Origin: Bacteroidota bacterium
Lineage (GTDB): Bacteria; Bacteroidota; Bacteroidia; Flavobacteriales; Flavobacteriaceae
DNA: 64,000 nt
Direction of reading: 5' to 3'
NCBI GenBank assembly: GCA_027592025.1
Contig: JAQCIQ010000011.1
Span: 1-64,000, forward strand
The translations under genes were made by a program, and so were the position numbers. Below, in pieces: positions 17,369-26,571 of the stretch (position 1 is the first letter of the stretch; each line of letters starts with the position of its first letter). Below the pieces are notes generated by a model that saw only the letters and a list, made by a program, of their open reading frames with translations, had not been told where the DNA came from and did not search any database.

Positions 17369-18766
17369 ATGGAGTCGAATATGTTTGAGGAATACGAGCA
17401 GTGCCTCACACGATTTGAGTCGATGATCAAAACCAACAGGGTATTTTTCTTTGATGCCCTTGAGTTTGAGGCCATTGTCCAACACTACATCGATACTGGG
17501 AAAATTGCCTTAGCCAAAAAAGCCTTAAATCTGGGGCTCGAGCAACATCCCAATGTCATGTGTTTAAGTCTTCTTCGTGTTGAAATTATGCTTTTTGAAG
17601 ATCAACTGGATCAAGCAGATGAACTTTTGAACGCATTAGAACAGTTGGAGCCATCTAATGAAGAAATATACATTCACCGAGCTTCACTTTACTCCAAAAA
17701 AGAAAATCATCTCGCGGCTATAGCAATGTACATTAAAGTTTTGGAATTGACCGATGACCCAGCTGAGATATTTGCCTTTATTGGAATGGAATATCTGTTT
17801 CTCGAAGACTACCAAAAGGCTAAGTCCTACTTTATTGATTGCCTCAAGGAAGATCCTTTGGACTATTCAGCCCTATATAACCTCATCTACTGTTACGACA
17901 TTCTTAACCAACACGACGAGGCCATTGTTTATTTGAACGATTACCTAGAAGAAAACCCCTACTGTGAGGTGGCTTGGCAGCAATTGGGCAAACAGTATTA
18001 CACCATTAAGGCGTACGACAAAGCCTTGTCGGCATACGATTTTGCAACCATTTCAGACGACAGTTTTGTCGGAGCATACCTCGAAAAAGGAAAAGTGTTG
18101 GAGCGCCTAAAGCGCTACAATGAAGCTATTGAAAACTACCAACTCACCCTAGTTTTAGACGATCCTACAGCTTTTGCCCTGTTGCGAATGGGTCATTGTT
18201 ACGAGATGCTAGGAGCCGCCGAACTGGCTTTGCAGTTTTACAAAAAAACCATCAAGGAAGATCCTGTCTTGGAAAAAGGCTGGATGGCTTTAGCGAATTT
18301 TCACTACCGACAGAATGAACTGAAAGAAGCGTTAAATACCATTAACAAGGCCATGAATGTCGATGGTGAAAATATTGAATACTGGAAGATTTTCGCCAAA
18401 ATTCAAAAAAAATTAAAAGACTTCGAGCAGGTTGAATTGGCCTACAAAGAGTTAATTGAATTAGGACTTTGCGATTTAGATATTTGGATCGATCGAAGCG
18501 ACAATCTTTTAAAAATGAATGCCTCCGATCAAGCTTTAGTCAATTTAAAACAGGCTGCCATATTTCATATTGACGAACCTGAACTGCTCTTTCGAATTGC
18601 TGGAATTCTCATAGAACAACTCCAAACCGAGGAAGGCTTGAACTATCTCAAACGCGCTTACGATCAAAATCCGGACTACGATTTTATTCTTGAAGACCTT
18701 TTTCCTTCAATCCTATTGAAGCCTTCAATCGTGCGTTTTATTGACCAGATTAGAAAGGCACAATAG
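17369..18766 (+). CDS. Tetratricopeptide repeat protein
   Basis: A 465-aa soluble protein made almost wholly of TPR-like helical hairpins (about ten), for example PSNEEIYIHRASLYSKK, ALYNLIYCYDILNQHDEAI, and EKGWMALANFHYRQNELKEA. It has no signal peptide or membrane segment, so a cytosolic scaffold is expected. Partners are unknown. A -7-like TATATTCG (17346-17353) sits 15 nt before the ATG, so it may have its own promoter in the 84-bp gap. Confidence 0.85.
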   Translation: MESNMFEEYEQCLTRFESMIKTNRVFFFDALEFEAIVQHYIDTGKIALAKKALNLGLEQHPNVMCLSLLRVEIMLFEDQLDQADELLNALEQLEPSNEEIYIHRASLYSKKENHLAAIAMYIKVLELTDDPAEIFAFIGMEYLFLEDYQKAKSYFIDCLKEDPLDYSALYNLIYCYDILNQHDEAIVYLNDYLEENPYCEVAWQQLGKQYYTIKAYDKALSAYDFATISDDSFVGAYLEKGKVLERLKRYNEAIENYQLTLVLDDPTAFALLRMGHCYEMLGAAELALQFYKKTIKEDPVLEKGWMALANFHYRQNELKEALNTINKAMNVDGENIEYWKIFAKIQKKLKDFEQVELAYKELIELGLCDLDIWIDRSDNLLKMNASDQALVNLKQAAIFHIDEPELLFRIAGILIEQLQTEEGLNYLKRAYDQNPDYDFILEDLFPSILLKPSIVRFIDQIRKAQ

Positions 18767-18794
18767 TCTTTTTCACTATTTTTACCGAAATCAA

Positions 18795-19700
18795 ATGCAC
18801 ATGAAACGGAGTGTGAAATCCAATATTTTACTTGGCTTCAAAGGAATCTTGATGGGAGCTGCCGAAGCTGTTCCTGGAGTTTCTGGTGGGACAATTGCTT
18901 TTGTTACAGGAATTTACGAAGAACTCATCTTAAGCATCACAAAAATCCGTTGGAGCTTGTTAGACATCCTTCAAAAACAAGGAATCAAAGCCGTTTGGAA
19001 AGAAGTCAACGGTTCATTTTTTTTGGCCCTCCTCTCGGGTATGTCAGTCAGTTTTGTCATTGTTCTAAAAACTGCCAAATGGCTCCTATTGCATCATCCC
19101 ATTTTGATTTGGTCATTCTTTTTTGGGTTAATTTGCGGCAGCACCTTTCTAGTTGGAAGAGCTATGAAAATCTGGAATACGACCTCTATAGTCACTTTAA
19201 TCTTCGGAGCCTTGCTAGCCTTTGTTCTGACCAACTTGCCAGCTGGAAATCAAAATATGCCAGACTGGTTCTTATTCGTAGCTGGTGCGATTGCCATTTG
19301 TGCAATGATCCTTCCGGGCATTTCAGGAGCCTACCTTTTGGTTCTCATGGGAGTTTATGACGACTTAGGTCAAGCAGTTGAAGATGTGGACTTGAAAAAA
19401 ATTGTGCTCTTTGGAGCAGGTGTTATTTTTGGTATATTGAGTTTCAGCAGATTACTCAAGTGGCTGTTTGCTCATTTTCGCAATTTCATTTTGGCCCTCT
19501 TAACTGGGTTCATCTTTGGTTCTCTATACAAAATTTGGCCATGGAAAACACCCGATCCTGACTCTGGCTGGATCACTGACAGAGCGGTTTGGCCCTCTTC
19601 TTACCCCTCCGAAGCCCATGGTGTCGAAGCCTTGTTTTTAATGATTGTTGGATTGGGCATCATTGTTGCTCTGGACAGCCTTCAAAAAGAAAACCAGTAA
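18795..19700 (+). CDS. DUF368 membrane protein, first of a tandem pair (undecaprenyl-phosphate translocase family)
   Basis: The frame opens at 18741 within the TPR gene, but the family begins about at MHMKRSVKSN; ATGs at 18795 and 18801 are both possible. About 301 aa with 8-9 membrane segments. Hallmarks are AAEAVPGVSGGTIAFVTGIYEEL near the N-terminus, given here as two parts, AAEAVPGVSGGTIA and FVTGIYEEL, and the inverted-repeat partner MILPGISGAYLLVLMG in the middle. Members of DUF368 (PopT) were reported to return undecaprenyl phosphate across the inner membrane for reuse in wall and LPS synthesis. A second DUF368 gene starts 3 bp later. Confidence 0.88.
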   Translation: MHMKRSVKSNILLGFKGILMGAAEAVPGVSGGTIAFVTGIYEELILSITKIRWSLLDILQKQGIKAVWKEVNGSFFLALLSGMSVSFVIVLKTAKWLLLHHPILIWSFFFGLICGSTFLVGRAMKIWNTTSIVTLIFGALLAFVLTNLPAGNQNMPDWFLFVAGAIAICAMILPGISGAYLLVLMGVYDDLGQAVEDVDLKKIVLFGAGVIFGILSFSRLLKWLFAHFRNFILALLTGFIFGSLYKIWPWKTPDPDSGWITDRAVWPSSYPSEAHGVEALFLMIVGLGIIVALDSLQKENQ

Positions 19701-19703
19701 GTC

Positions 19704-20726
19704 GTGAAAACCTACAAACGTTATCGGTTAGACTATGTGTTGCTCCTGCTCAAAGGCATTGCCATGGGCGCAGCCAATAAAGTCCCAGGAGTGTCGGGAG
19801 GGGTGGTTGCACTGGTTGGTGGGTTTTATGAAGAATTCATCTACACGCTCCAAAAGTTCAACCGCAAATTGGCTTTACTCCTATTCTCCAAACGATTTAA
19901 AAGTGCTTATCAATACGTGAATGGCGATTTTTTAGCCGTATTACTCTCAGGATTTGTTATAAGTTATTTCAGTATTTCAAAGTTGTTGGACTTGCTCATT
20001 CTCAATTTTGAACGATTTGTTTGGAGTGCGTTTTTTGGAATGATAATAGGATCCATTTATGCCGTCCAAAAGGACCTCAAATTGATTAATCTAAAAAACT
20101 GGGGTTTTCTTCTCATCTTTGGGGTGATTGCAGGTATTAGCGTTAGTTTCCTTGAGCCCCAAGCCCAAAATGACAATCTTTGGTTCGTATTTTTCTGCGG
20201 AATCATTAGCGTCTCGGGAATGACACTTCCTGGGTTTTCAGGCTCATTTGTGCTGATACTTTTAGGCAACTACGTCCTTCTTTTAGTAGATGCGGTCAAC
20301 GCCCTTTTCGACACGATCATTGCAGTTTTTACAGGGAATTTTGGAATTTTTAATGACTCGGAGACCACAAGACTTCTATTGGTTTTGGGCATATTTACGC
20401 TAGGCTCAATTGTTGGCCTTGTCTTATTTTCCCACTTGTTGGGATATGTACTTAAGCACTATAAGCGCCACACGTTAGCCTTGATATTAGGATTCATCAC
20501 TGGATCCCTTGGCGTTGTATGGCCTTGGAAAACAACTGTTTTCAAAATAGACTCCTTAGGCAACAGAATGTCAGACGCCAACGGACATGACATTGTAGTA
20601 TCCTATCAACGGTACTTGCCCGAATGGTCCCAGGACACCTATGCCTGCATTGGATTTATCATTCTTGGAATAGTTATTGTTGTTGGTTTGTCCTTATATG
20701 ATTCAAAAATATCTCAACGTGGCTGA
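19704..20726 (+). CDS. DUF368 membrane protein, second of a tandem pair
   Basis: A 340-aa multi-pass protein beginning with GTG at 19704, only 3 bp after its paralogue. It shares the NKVPGVSGGVVALVGGFYEEF start and the central SGMTLPGFSGSFVLILLGNY motif. It has diverged clearly from the first copy and carries a longer loop at about residues 205-225. The pair probably arose by old duplication and could work as two translocases with different lipid or pH preference, or as a heterodimer. That is inference. Its 3' end overlaps aroE. Confidence 0.87.
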   Translation: MKTYKRYRLDYVLLLLKGIAMGAANKVPGVSGGVVALVGGFYEEFIYTLQKFNRKLALLLFSKRFKSAYQYVNGDFLAVLLSGFVISYFSISKLLDLLILNFERFVWSAFFGMIIGSIYAVQKDLKLINLKNWGFLLIFGVIAGISVSFLEPQAQNDNLWFVFFCGIISVSGMTLPGFSGSFVLILLGNYVLLLVDAVNALFDTIIAVFTGNFGIFNDSETTRLLLVLGIFTLGSIVGLVLFSHLLGYVLKHYKRHTLALILGFITGSLGVVWPWKTTVFKIDSLGNRMSDANGHDIVVSYQRYLPEWSQDTYACIGFIILGIVIVVGLSLYDSKISQRG

Positions 20727-21444
20727 ATTTGGACTTATCGGGCGTAACCTGAGTCACTCGTTTTCTGCAGAATTTTTTAATTCGAAATTCCAAAAGGAGA
20801 GGCTTGCACATCGGTACAGCAATTTTGACTTACCGAATTTGAATGATGTAAGAGCAATTTTTTCTAAAGAGCAAGTGACTGGAATGAATGTCACTATCCC
20901 ATATAAAACAGAAATCATGAGCCATTTGGATCGTTTGGATGCTGCCGCTTTGGCTATAGGTGCAGTTAATACCATTAAATCCACTCCAAATGGACTAGAA
21001 GGTTATAATACAGACGCCTTCGGTTTCGAAAAAAGTTTGAAAAAACATTTATTAGCCCACCATAATAGAGCCTTAGTCCTAGGCACTGGAGGAGCTTCAA
21101 AAGCGGTTTGCTTTGTTTTAAAATCAATGAACATCGATCATATATCTGTTTCCAGAAACCCATTGCGAGATCAATGGTCTTATGCTCAACTTGATGCAAA
21201 AACCGTGAGTAACCATCATCTAATCGTCAATTGTACTCCACTGGGCACATTTCCCAAAGTGAAAGATTTTCCAAATATTCCATATGAAGGTATTGGTCCA
21301 GACCATTTGCTGTTTGACCTGGTTTACAACCCTGCTGAAACCGAATTTTTAAAACGCGGCAAACAGCATGGCGCAGAGGCAGTGAATGGATTAGAAATGT
21401 TAATTTTTCAAGCTGAAAAAGCTTGGGAAATTTGGATGGACTAA
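20698..21444 (+). CDS. aroE: Shikimate dehydrogenase
   Basis: AroE reduces 3-dehydroshikimate to shikimate with NADPH in aromatic amino-acid synthesis. Visible marks are GLIGRNLSHSFS (substrate-binding start), NVTIPYKTEIM (catalytic Lys), GYNTDAFGFEKSL (catalytic Asp), and VLGTGGASKAV (dinucleotide loop). The frame opens at 20677. The ATG at 20698 gives 248 aa, and a GTG at 20719 (241 aa, 8-bp overlap with the DUF368 gene) fits the family N-terminus best. Translational coupling with DUF368 is likely. At about 245 aa it is slightly shorter than the E. coli enzyme but normal for Bacteroidota. Confidence 0.93.
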   Translation: MIQKYLNVAEFGLIGRNLSHSFSAEFFNSKFQKERLAHRYSNFDLPNLNDVRAIFSKEQVTGMNVTIPYKTEIMSHLDRLDAAALAIGAVNTIKSTPNGLEGYNTDAFGFEKSLKKHLLAHHNRALVLGTGGASKAVCFVLKSMNIDHISVSRNPLRDQWSYAQLDAKTVSNHHLIVNCTPLGTFPKVKDFPNIPYEGIGPDHLLFDLVYNPAETEFLKRGKQHGAEAVNGLEMLIFQAEKAWEIWMD

Positions 21445-21472
21445 AAACAAATCGACTTAGCAAGTTTACTTG

Positions 21473-21503
21473 TTTGGTTATTATTATCATAGTTGTATAT
21501 TTG
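21473..21503 (+). promoter_or_regulatory. Perfect Bacteroidota promoter of the DUF349 gene
   Basis: TTTG (21473-21476), 19 bp, then TATATTTG (21496-21503): a full match to TTTG-N19-TAnnTTTG. Transcription should begin near 21508, about 30 nt before the ATG at 21539. It supports that ATG against the earlier TTG at 21470, which lies upstream of the promoter. Confidence 0.75.
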
Positions 21504-21538
21504 AAGAATTACCGCTACGAACCTTAACATTGCAACAG

Positions 21539-23608
21539 ATGTCAGACGATCAAAATCAAAACAACGAGTCACTAGACGCTTCAGAAAATACTGAGTCAAA
21601 CCCACAATCTTCTGAGGATAGTGTAACCGATGAATTTCCAACAGCTAAAAATTTGGTCGAGGAAACCGTGACCGATGATTCTGTTGAGAATAGTTTTGCT
21701 TTGGAAAGCAATGAAACAGAGGAATCGTTGGAACCCCAGGAAGCTATTGATGATTCCTTGGCAAATGTTGATACTGAAACTGACGAGAAAGTCGTGGAAG
21801 AATCTCAAACCGCTATGAGTCAAGAGGATTCGAAAACAGAAACTGAGTCAGATTTACCGAATACTGGAGAAACGGAAGTATCCTATCATTTTGAACGTAT
21901 GACCATGGCTGAGCTGGTAAGCGCCTTCGAAACCATTTTGTCTGAAGACTCTCTCAGAAACATGAGGGACAGGGTTGATGATATCAAAAAAGCATTTGAC
22001 TCCAAATTCAATGAAGCCAAAGCAGAAGCAGAACTGGCTCATGACAATGACACCCAGGATTCGCTTTCTACATTTTACTTCCACAGTGATGAGAAAAAAG
22101 CCTTTGATAAACTGTTCAAAACCTATCAGCAAAAAAGAAAAGCGTCGCGACGAGAACTGGAGGAGAAGCTTCAACAAAATCTAAAAATACGCCTTCAAAT
22201 TATTGACGAAATCAAAGCGCTTTTTGAATCGCCCGAGGAAATGGCGGAAATTTACAAAGTGTTTAAAGGCCTTCAAAAGCAATGGCGTAATACTGGTGCG
22301 GTTCCTAGATTGGAAAGCAACAATTTGTGGCAAACCTACCACCACCATGTGGAGAATTTTTATACTTTTTTACACCTAAATAGAGAATTTAGAGATCTTG
22401 ATTTCAAACACAATCTCGAGCAAAAGTTGAAAATTATTGAGGTTGCCGAGGAGTTAGCAAAAAAGCCATTTACCAACAAAGTGTTTAGGGAACTTCAAAC
22501 CTTGCACAAGATGTGGAAAGAGGAACTAGGGCCTGTCCATAGAGAGCAAAATGAAGAAATATGGAAAAGATTTCAAGATGCAACTAAGATAATCCATGAC
22601 AAGCGTCAAAATTACAATGCTTCCTTGGATGAGAATTATTTGAAAAATTTAGTTCAGAAACAAGAAATCATTGCTGAAATAACTGAGCTTGCCAATAAGC
22701 CTCACAGCACTCACAGGGAGTTTCAGCAAGCCAGTAGTGCCGTTCAAAAACTTCAAGAAAGATTCTTGGAAGTTGGAAAAGTGCCGACAAAGGACAGAAA
22801 CCTAGTTTGGGAGGCGTTTAAAGAAGCGACGAGAGTCTTTAACCGCAACAAAAATCGATATTTTAAAAATCAGAAAAACTCTCAGCTGGACAATTTGAAC
22901 AAGAAAAAAGAACTGATCGCTGTCGCTGAAGAGCACATGAATAGTTCTGACTTTCAAACTGCAACGCCAATAATGAAACGTATTCAGCTGGAATGGAAGG
23001 CCATCGGCCAAGTACCAAGAAAGGACAGTGATAAAATTTGGAAGCAATTTAAGAGTGCTTGTAACACCTATTTTGAGAACTTGAAAAAAGAGCGCAGTGG
23101 CGATAGCCAGGAATCCATTGATGCAATTAATCGAAAGACAGAATATTTAAAAACCTTGAAAGACAGGGAAATTCCATCCGATCAAGATGACATGCTTCAG
23201 TTGATCAAAACATTGACAGCTGAGTGGCATGCCTTAGGTCATGTGCCCAGAGGTTCGAAAGACCTTGAAACTAAGTTGAAGAAATATATTGATGGCATCC
23301 TCAAAGGATTAGGTCTATCGAAAGAAGCATTAAAAAGCCACCTATACGAAAGCAAATTGAGAGACATGTATGCCTCCGACGATTCTCGATCTTTCGATTA
23401 TGAGCAGATTCAATTGCGTAAAAAAATAGATGAAATTTCGGGAGAAATACGTCAATTGGAGAATAATTTACAATTTTTCAGTAATGTTGACTCTAGTAAT
23501 CCTATGGTGAGAGACGTTCATAAAAACATTGAAAAAAAGCGATCAGAATTGGAGGAGTTTCAAGCCAAAATGAATGCCATCAAAAGATTGATTCGAGAAG
23601 AAGATTAA
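21539..23608 (+). CDS. DUF349 repeat protein
   Basis: The ATG at 21539 (MSDDQNQNN) gives 689 aa. The first 110 residues are acidic and low-complexity. About five DUF349 repeats follow, each with a tryptophan-rich core such as LQKQWRNTGAVPR, LHKMWKEELGPVHRE, LQERFLEVGKVPTKD, IQLEWKAIGQVPRKD, and LTAEWHALGHVPRGS. The C-terminus (about 620-689) is a coiled coil. The protein has no signal or membrane segment. DUF349 proteins are common in Bacteroidota and their function is unknown; the alternating helices suggest a structural or nucleic-acid-related scaffold. It ends with a 4-bp overlap against the convergent mazG. Confidence 0.85.
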   Translation: MSDDQNQNNESLDASENTESNPQSSEDSVTDEFPTAKNLVEETVTDDSVENSFALESNETEESLEPQEAIDDSLANVDTETDEKVVEESQTAMSQEDSKTETESDLPNTGETEVSYHFERMTMAELVSAFETILSEDSLRNMRDRVDDIKKAFDSKFNEAKAEAELAHDNDTQDSLSTFYFHSDEKKAFDKLFKTYQQKRKASRRELEEKLQQNLKIRLQIIDEIKALFESPEEMAEIYKVFKGLQKQWRNTGAVPRLESNNLWQTYHHHVENFYTFLHLNREFRDLDFKHNLEQKLKIIEVAEELAKKPFTNKVFRELQTLHKMWKEELGPVHREQNEEIWKRFQDATKIIHDKRQNYNASLDENYLKNLVQKQEIIAEITELANKPHSTHREFQQASSAVQKLQERFLEVGKVPTKDRNLVWEAFKEATRVFNRNKNRYFKNQKNSQLDNLNKKKELIAVAEEHMNSSDFQTATPIMKRIQLEWKAIGQVPRKDSDKIWKQFKSACNTYFENLKKERSGDSQESIDAINRKTEYLKTLKDREIPSDQDDMLQLIKTLTAEWHALGHVPRGSKDLETKLKKYIDGILKGLGLSKEALKSHLYESKLRDMYASDDSRSFDYEQIQLRKKIDEISGEIRQLENNLQFFSNVDSSNPMVRDVHKNIEKKRSELEEFQAKMNAIKRLIREED

Positions 23609-24393
23609 TTCTTTTTGGCCATTTGCCAATAGTGTTCCATTTCTTCTAAAGATAAATCAGAAATGGATTTTCCTTCAGATGTTGCTTTGCTTTCGATGAA
23701 CTGAAATCTTCGCATGAATTTTTTGTTGGTCTTTTCTAAAGCATTTTCTGGATTGATATTCAAAAATCGAGCGTAATTGATCATTGAAAACAAAACATCG
23801 CCAAACTCTTCTTCCATGAATTGTTGATTTCCCGATTGCACTTCCATATCAAACTCCCGCAACTCCTCGTCCAATTTGGCCTTGACTTCCTCTACCTTAT
23901 TCCAATCGAAACCAACACCGGCGACCTTTTCTTGTATTCTGCTCGCCTTGACCAAAGCTGGTAAGCTCTTTGGAACTCCTTCCAAAACACTTTTCTTGCC
24001 TTCCTTAAGTTTCAACTTTTCCCAATTCTGTTTAACCGCAATTTCATCTGCAGCAACAAAATCTCCGTAGATATGCGGATGCCTTTCGACCAACTTATCA
24101 GAAATAGATTCGGCAACTGATCCTATGTCAAAATCCCCAGTCTCACTGCCAATTTTGGCGTAGAATACCATGTGTAACAAAAGGTCTCCAAGCTCCTTTT
24201 TGATCTCATCCATATTGCCATCTAGAATGGCATCGCCCAATTCATACACCTCCTCGATGGTCAAATGTCGCAGAGATTCAAGGGTTTGTTTTTTGTCCCA
24301 AGGGCATTTAGCGCGCAGGTCGTCCATGATGTCTAACAGGCGATTGATGGATTGTAATTGATTTTGTCTTGAGTTCAAATTATGTCTGATCAA
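23605..24393 (-). CDS. mazG: Nucleoside triphosphate pyrophosphohydrolase MazG
   Basis: MazG hydrolyses NTPs and dNTPs to monophosphates and pyrophosphate, cleaning damaged nucleotides and affecting (p)ppGpp level. At 262 aa it has two MazG domains: CPWDKKQTLESLRHLTIEEVYE with its EExxE-type site (shown in parts, CPWDKKQT and LTIEEVYELGDA) and FMEEEFGDVLFSMINYARF. No ATG fits. The TTG at 24393 overlaps the preceding stop as TTGA, while a TTG at 24378 gives MNSRQNQL, closer to family N-termini. It is the last gene of mnmA-NMO-mazG. Confidence 0.92.
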   Translation of the reverse strand: MIRHNLNSRQNQLQSINRLLDIMDDLRAKCPWDKKQTLESLRHLTIEEVYELGDAILDGNMDEIKKELGDLLLHMVFYAKIGSETGDFDIGSVAESISDKLVERHPHIYGDFVAADEIAVKQNWEKLKLKEGKKSVLEGVPKSLPALVKASRIQEKVAGVGFDWNKVEEVKAKLDEELREFDMEVQSGNQQFMEEEFGDVLFSMINYARFLNINPENALEKTNKKFMRRFQFIESKATSEGKSISDLSLEEMEHYWQMAKKN

Positions 24394-25328
24394 AGGTTGA
24401 GTAAAGTTTTCTTAGCCAAATGATATTCAACCAAAATGTCTCTGACAATTTCGGCTACAGTTTTGATGTCGTTGATTTGTCCTGCTACTTGACCAATTTC
24501 TAACTCACCTTCGACTAAATCACCTTCAAACATACCCCGTTTGGCCCGAGCACGCCCCAGCAAAGTCTTCAAGTCTTCCACAGAACCACCGTTTCTATAG
24601 AGTTCTTGGACATCGTCAAAAAATTTATTCTTTAACAGTCTAACAGGAGCCAATTCTTTTAAAGTGAGTAGGGTATCACCTTCTTTTGCTTGGACCACCA
24701 TTTGTTTGAAATTCTCATGAGCTGATGACTCTTGACTCGCAACAAAGCGAGAACCAATTTGCACACCATGAGCACCTAAGGCTTCCATGGCCAGCATGGC
24801 ACGACCTGAGGCTATTCCTCCTGCAGCAATAACAGGGATATTTACTGCATTTAAAACCATTGGTAATAGGGTAAGCGTTGTAGTTTCTTCCCTGCCGTTA
24901 TGACCTCCCGCTTCAAAACCCTCGGCTACGACAGCATCAACCCCAGCGTTTTGGGCCTTTAAGGCAAATTTTGCACTACTTACCACATGGACCACAATTA
25001 TGCCATGAGATTTCAATTTTGCTGTCCACGTCGCTGGATTTCCTGCCGAAGTGAAAACAATCTTAACTTTTTCCTCTAAAACCACCTCAATCAATTGGTC
25101 AATGTCTGGATATAATAGGGGTATGTTCACGCCAAAAGGATGGGATGTCGCAGCCTTGCATTTTTGAATGTGTTCTCTGAGTACTTCGGGATACATACTT
25201 CCTGCTCCAATGAGCCCTAAAATGCCTGCATTGCTGGATGCAGCTGCCAATTTCCAACCACTATTCCAAACCATTCCCGCTTGTACTATGGGATGTTGGA
25301 TGCCGAAAAGTTCACAAATTCTATTCAT
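24390..25328 (-). CDS. Nitronate monooxygenase (2-nitropropane dioxygenase family)
   Basis: A 312-aa FMN-dependent TIM-barrel enzyme that oxidises alkyl nitronates such as propionate-3-nitronate, and is related to FabK. Markers are PIVQAGMVW at the start, VVAEGFEAGGHNG (catalytic His and phosphate loop), IAAGGIASGRAMLAMEALGA and GVQIGSRFVAS. It is 2 bp downstream of mnmA and overlaps mazG by 4 bp, so the three form one unit. FabK-type enoyl reductase is a possible alternative, but the AGGHNG form and the length agree better with nitronate monooxygenase. Confidence 0.85.
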   Translation of the reverse strand: MNRICELFGIQHPIVQAGMVWNSGWKLAAASSNAGILGLIGAGSMYPEVLREHIQKCKAATSHPFGVNIPLLYPDIDQLIEVVLEEKVKIVFTSAGNPATWTAKLKSHGIIVVHVVSSAKFALKAQNAGVDAVVAEGFEAGGHNGREETTTLTLLPMVLNAVNIPVIAAGGIASGRAMLAMEALGAHGVQIGSRFVASQESSAHENFKQMVVQAKEGDTLLTLKELAPVRLLKNKFFDDVQELYRNGGSVEDLKTLLGRARAKRGMFEGDLVEGELEIGQVAGQINDIKTVAEIVRDILVEYHLAKKTLLNL

Positions 25329-25330
25329 CG

Positions 25331-26518
25331 CTAAGAGATTACTCCAGATCCTAACAATTCATTGTCGCGATACCATGCGACGAATTGTCCCTCCGTAATG
25401 GCTGATTGTGGCTCGTCAAAAACAACGTACATGCCTTGCTTACTTCGATGTAACAACGCTTCTTGCAACGGCTGACGATACCTTATTCTCGCCCAAACTT
25501 TCATTTGTTGGTTCGATTCAAGCGCCAAGTCCTCTCTAACCCAGTGCACGTCTTCGTTGGTTATAAAAAGAGCCTTGCGAAATAGTCCTGGGTGATGGTG
25601 ACCTTGTCCAGTAAAAATGATGTTGTTGTCGACATCAGTGTCGATTACAAATAAGGCCTCAACAGTACCTCCCACACTCAATCCCTTACGTTGACCTTTA
25701 GTGAAATAATGAGCCCCTTGATGCTTTCCAACCACCTTTCCATCGGTCAGATGGTAAACTGGTTTAGCCGCCCAGTAGTGATATTGATCTTCGTCGTTTG
25801 AAAAATTGGGAACTTCATTGTGGTATACCGGCCAAGATTCGGGAATCTCGACAATATCACCCTCCTTTGGGGCCAGCTGTTGTTGCAAAAACAAAGGCAA
25901 TTTTACCTTACCAATAAAACAAAGTCCTTGAGAATCTTTCTTATTCGCGGTAATCAATCCCTGCTTTTGGGCAATACTTCTGACCTCTGGTTTGGTCAAA
26001 TGGCCTATTGGAAAAAGCGTTTTTGACAATTGAAATTGAGACAATTGGCACAAAAAGTAAGACTGGTCTTTTAATTGATCCTGACCTGAAAGCAAATGAT
26101 AAATTACTGATTCATCCTTTTTACTTTGTGTCACTTGACAATAATGTCCTGTGGCAATAAAATCGGCTTTAAGTTCTAGGGCCAATTTTAAAAAAATATC
26201 AAATTTGATTTCTCGATTACATAAAACATCAGGATTAGGCGTACGTCCTCGTTGGTATTCCTCGAACATATAATCCACAATCCTTGTTTTGTATTCTTCG
26301 CTTAAGTCAACGGTTTGGAAAGGAATACCCAATTTTTGGGCTACGATCATGGCGTCATTACTGTCTTCGAGCCAAGGACATTCGTCAGAAATGGTTACCG
26401 AGTCGTCATGCCAATTTTTCATAAAGAGTGCTATGACCTCATAGCCTTGCTCTTTTAATAGAAAAGCCGCCACAGAGGAATCAACACCACCCGAAAGACC
26501 GACAACTACACGCTTCAT
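25331..26518 (-). CDS. mnmA: tRNA 2-thiouridine(34) synthase MnmA
   Basis: MnmA adds sulfur to U34 of Lys, Glu and Gln tRNAs, taking sulfur from a persulfide relay and using ATP. At 395 aa it is of normal length. The PP-loop ([17 protein letters not shown]) starts the protein; the catalytic cysteines are in [10 protein letters not shown] and [22 protein letters not shown] lies in the central beta-barrel domain. It heads the mnmA-NMO-mazG operon, 53 bp after yidC's stop. The [18 protein letters not shown] segment fits the Bacteroidota form. Confidence 0.95.
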   Translation of the reverse strand: MKRVVVGLSGGVDSSVAAFLLKEQGYEVIALFMKNWHDDSVTISDECPWLEDSNDAMIVAQKLGIPFQTVDLSEEYKTRIVDYMFEEYQRGRTPNPDVLCNREIKFDIFLKLALELKADFIATGHYCQVTQSKKDESVIYHLLSGQDQLKDQSYFLCQLSQFQLSKTLFPIGHLTKPEVRSIAQKQGLITANKKDSQGLCFIGKVKLPLFLQQQLAPKEGDIVEIPESWPVYHNEVPNFSNDEDQYHYWAAKPVYHLTDGKVVGKHQGAHYFTKGQRKGLSVGGTVEALFVIDTDVDNNIIFTGQGHHHPGLFRKALFITNEDVHWVREDLALESNQQMKVWARIRYRQPLQEALLHRSKQGMYVVFDEPQSAITEGQFVAWYRDNELLGSGVIS

Positions 26519-26571
26519 GTGGTAAATTTACAAATAATACTAGGGTTTAACATCAAAGTCCCTCTGTGGCG

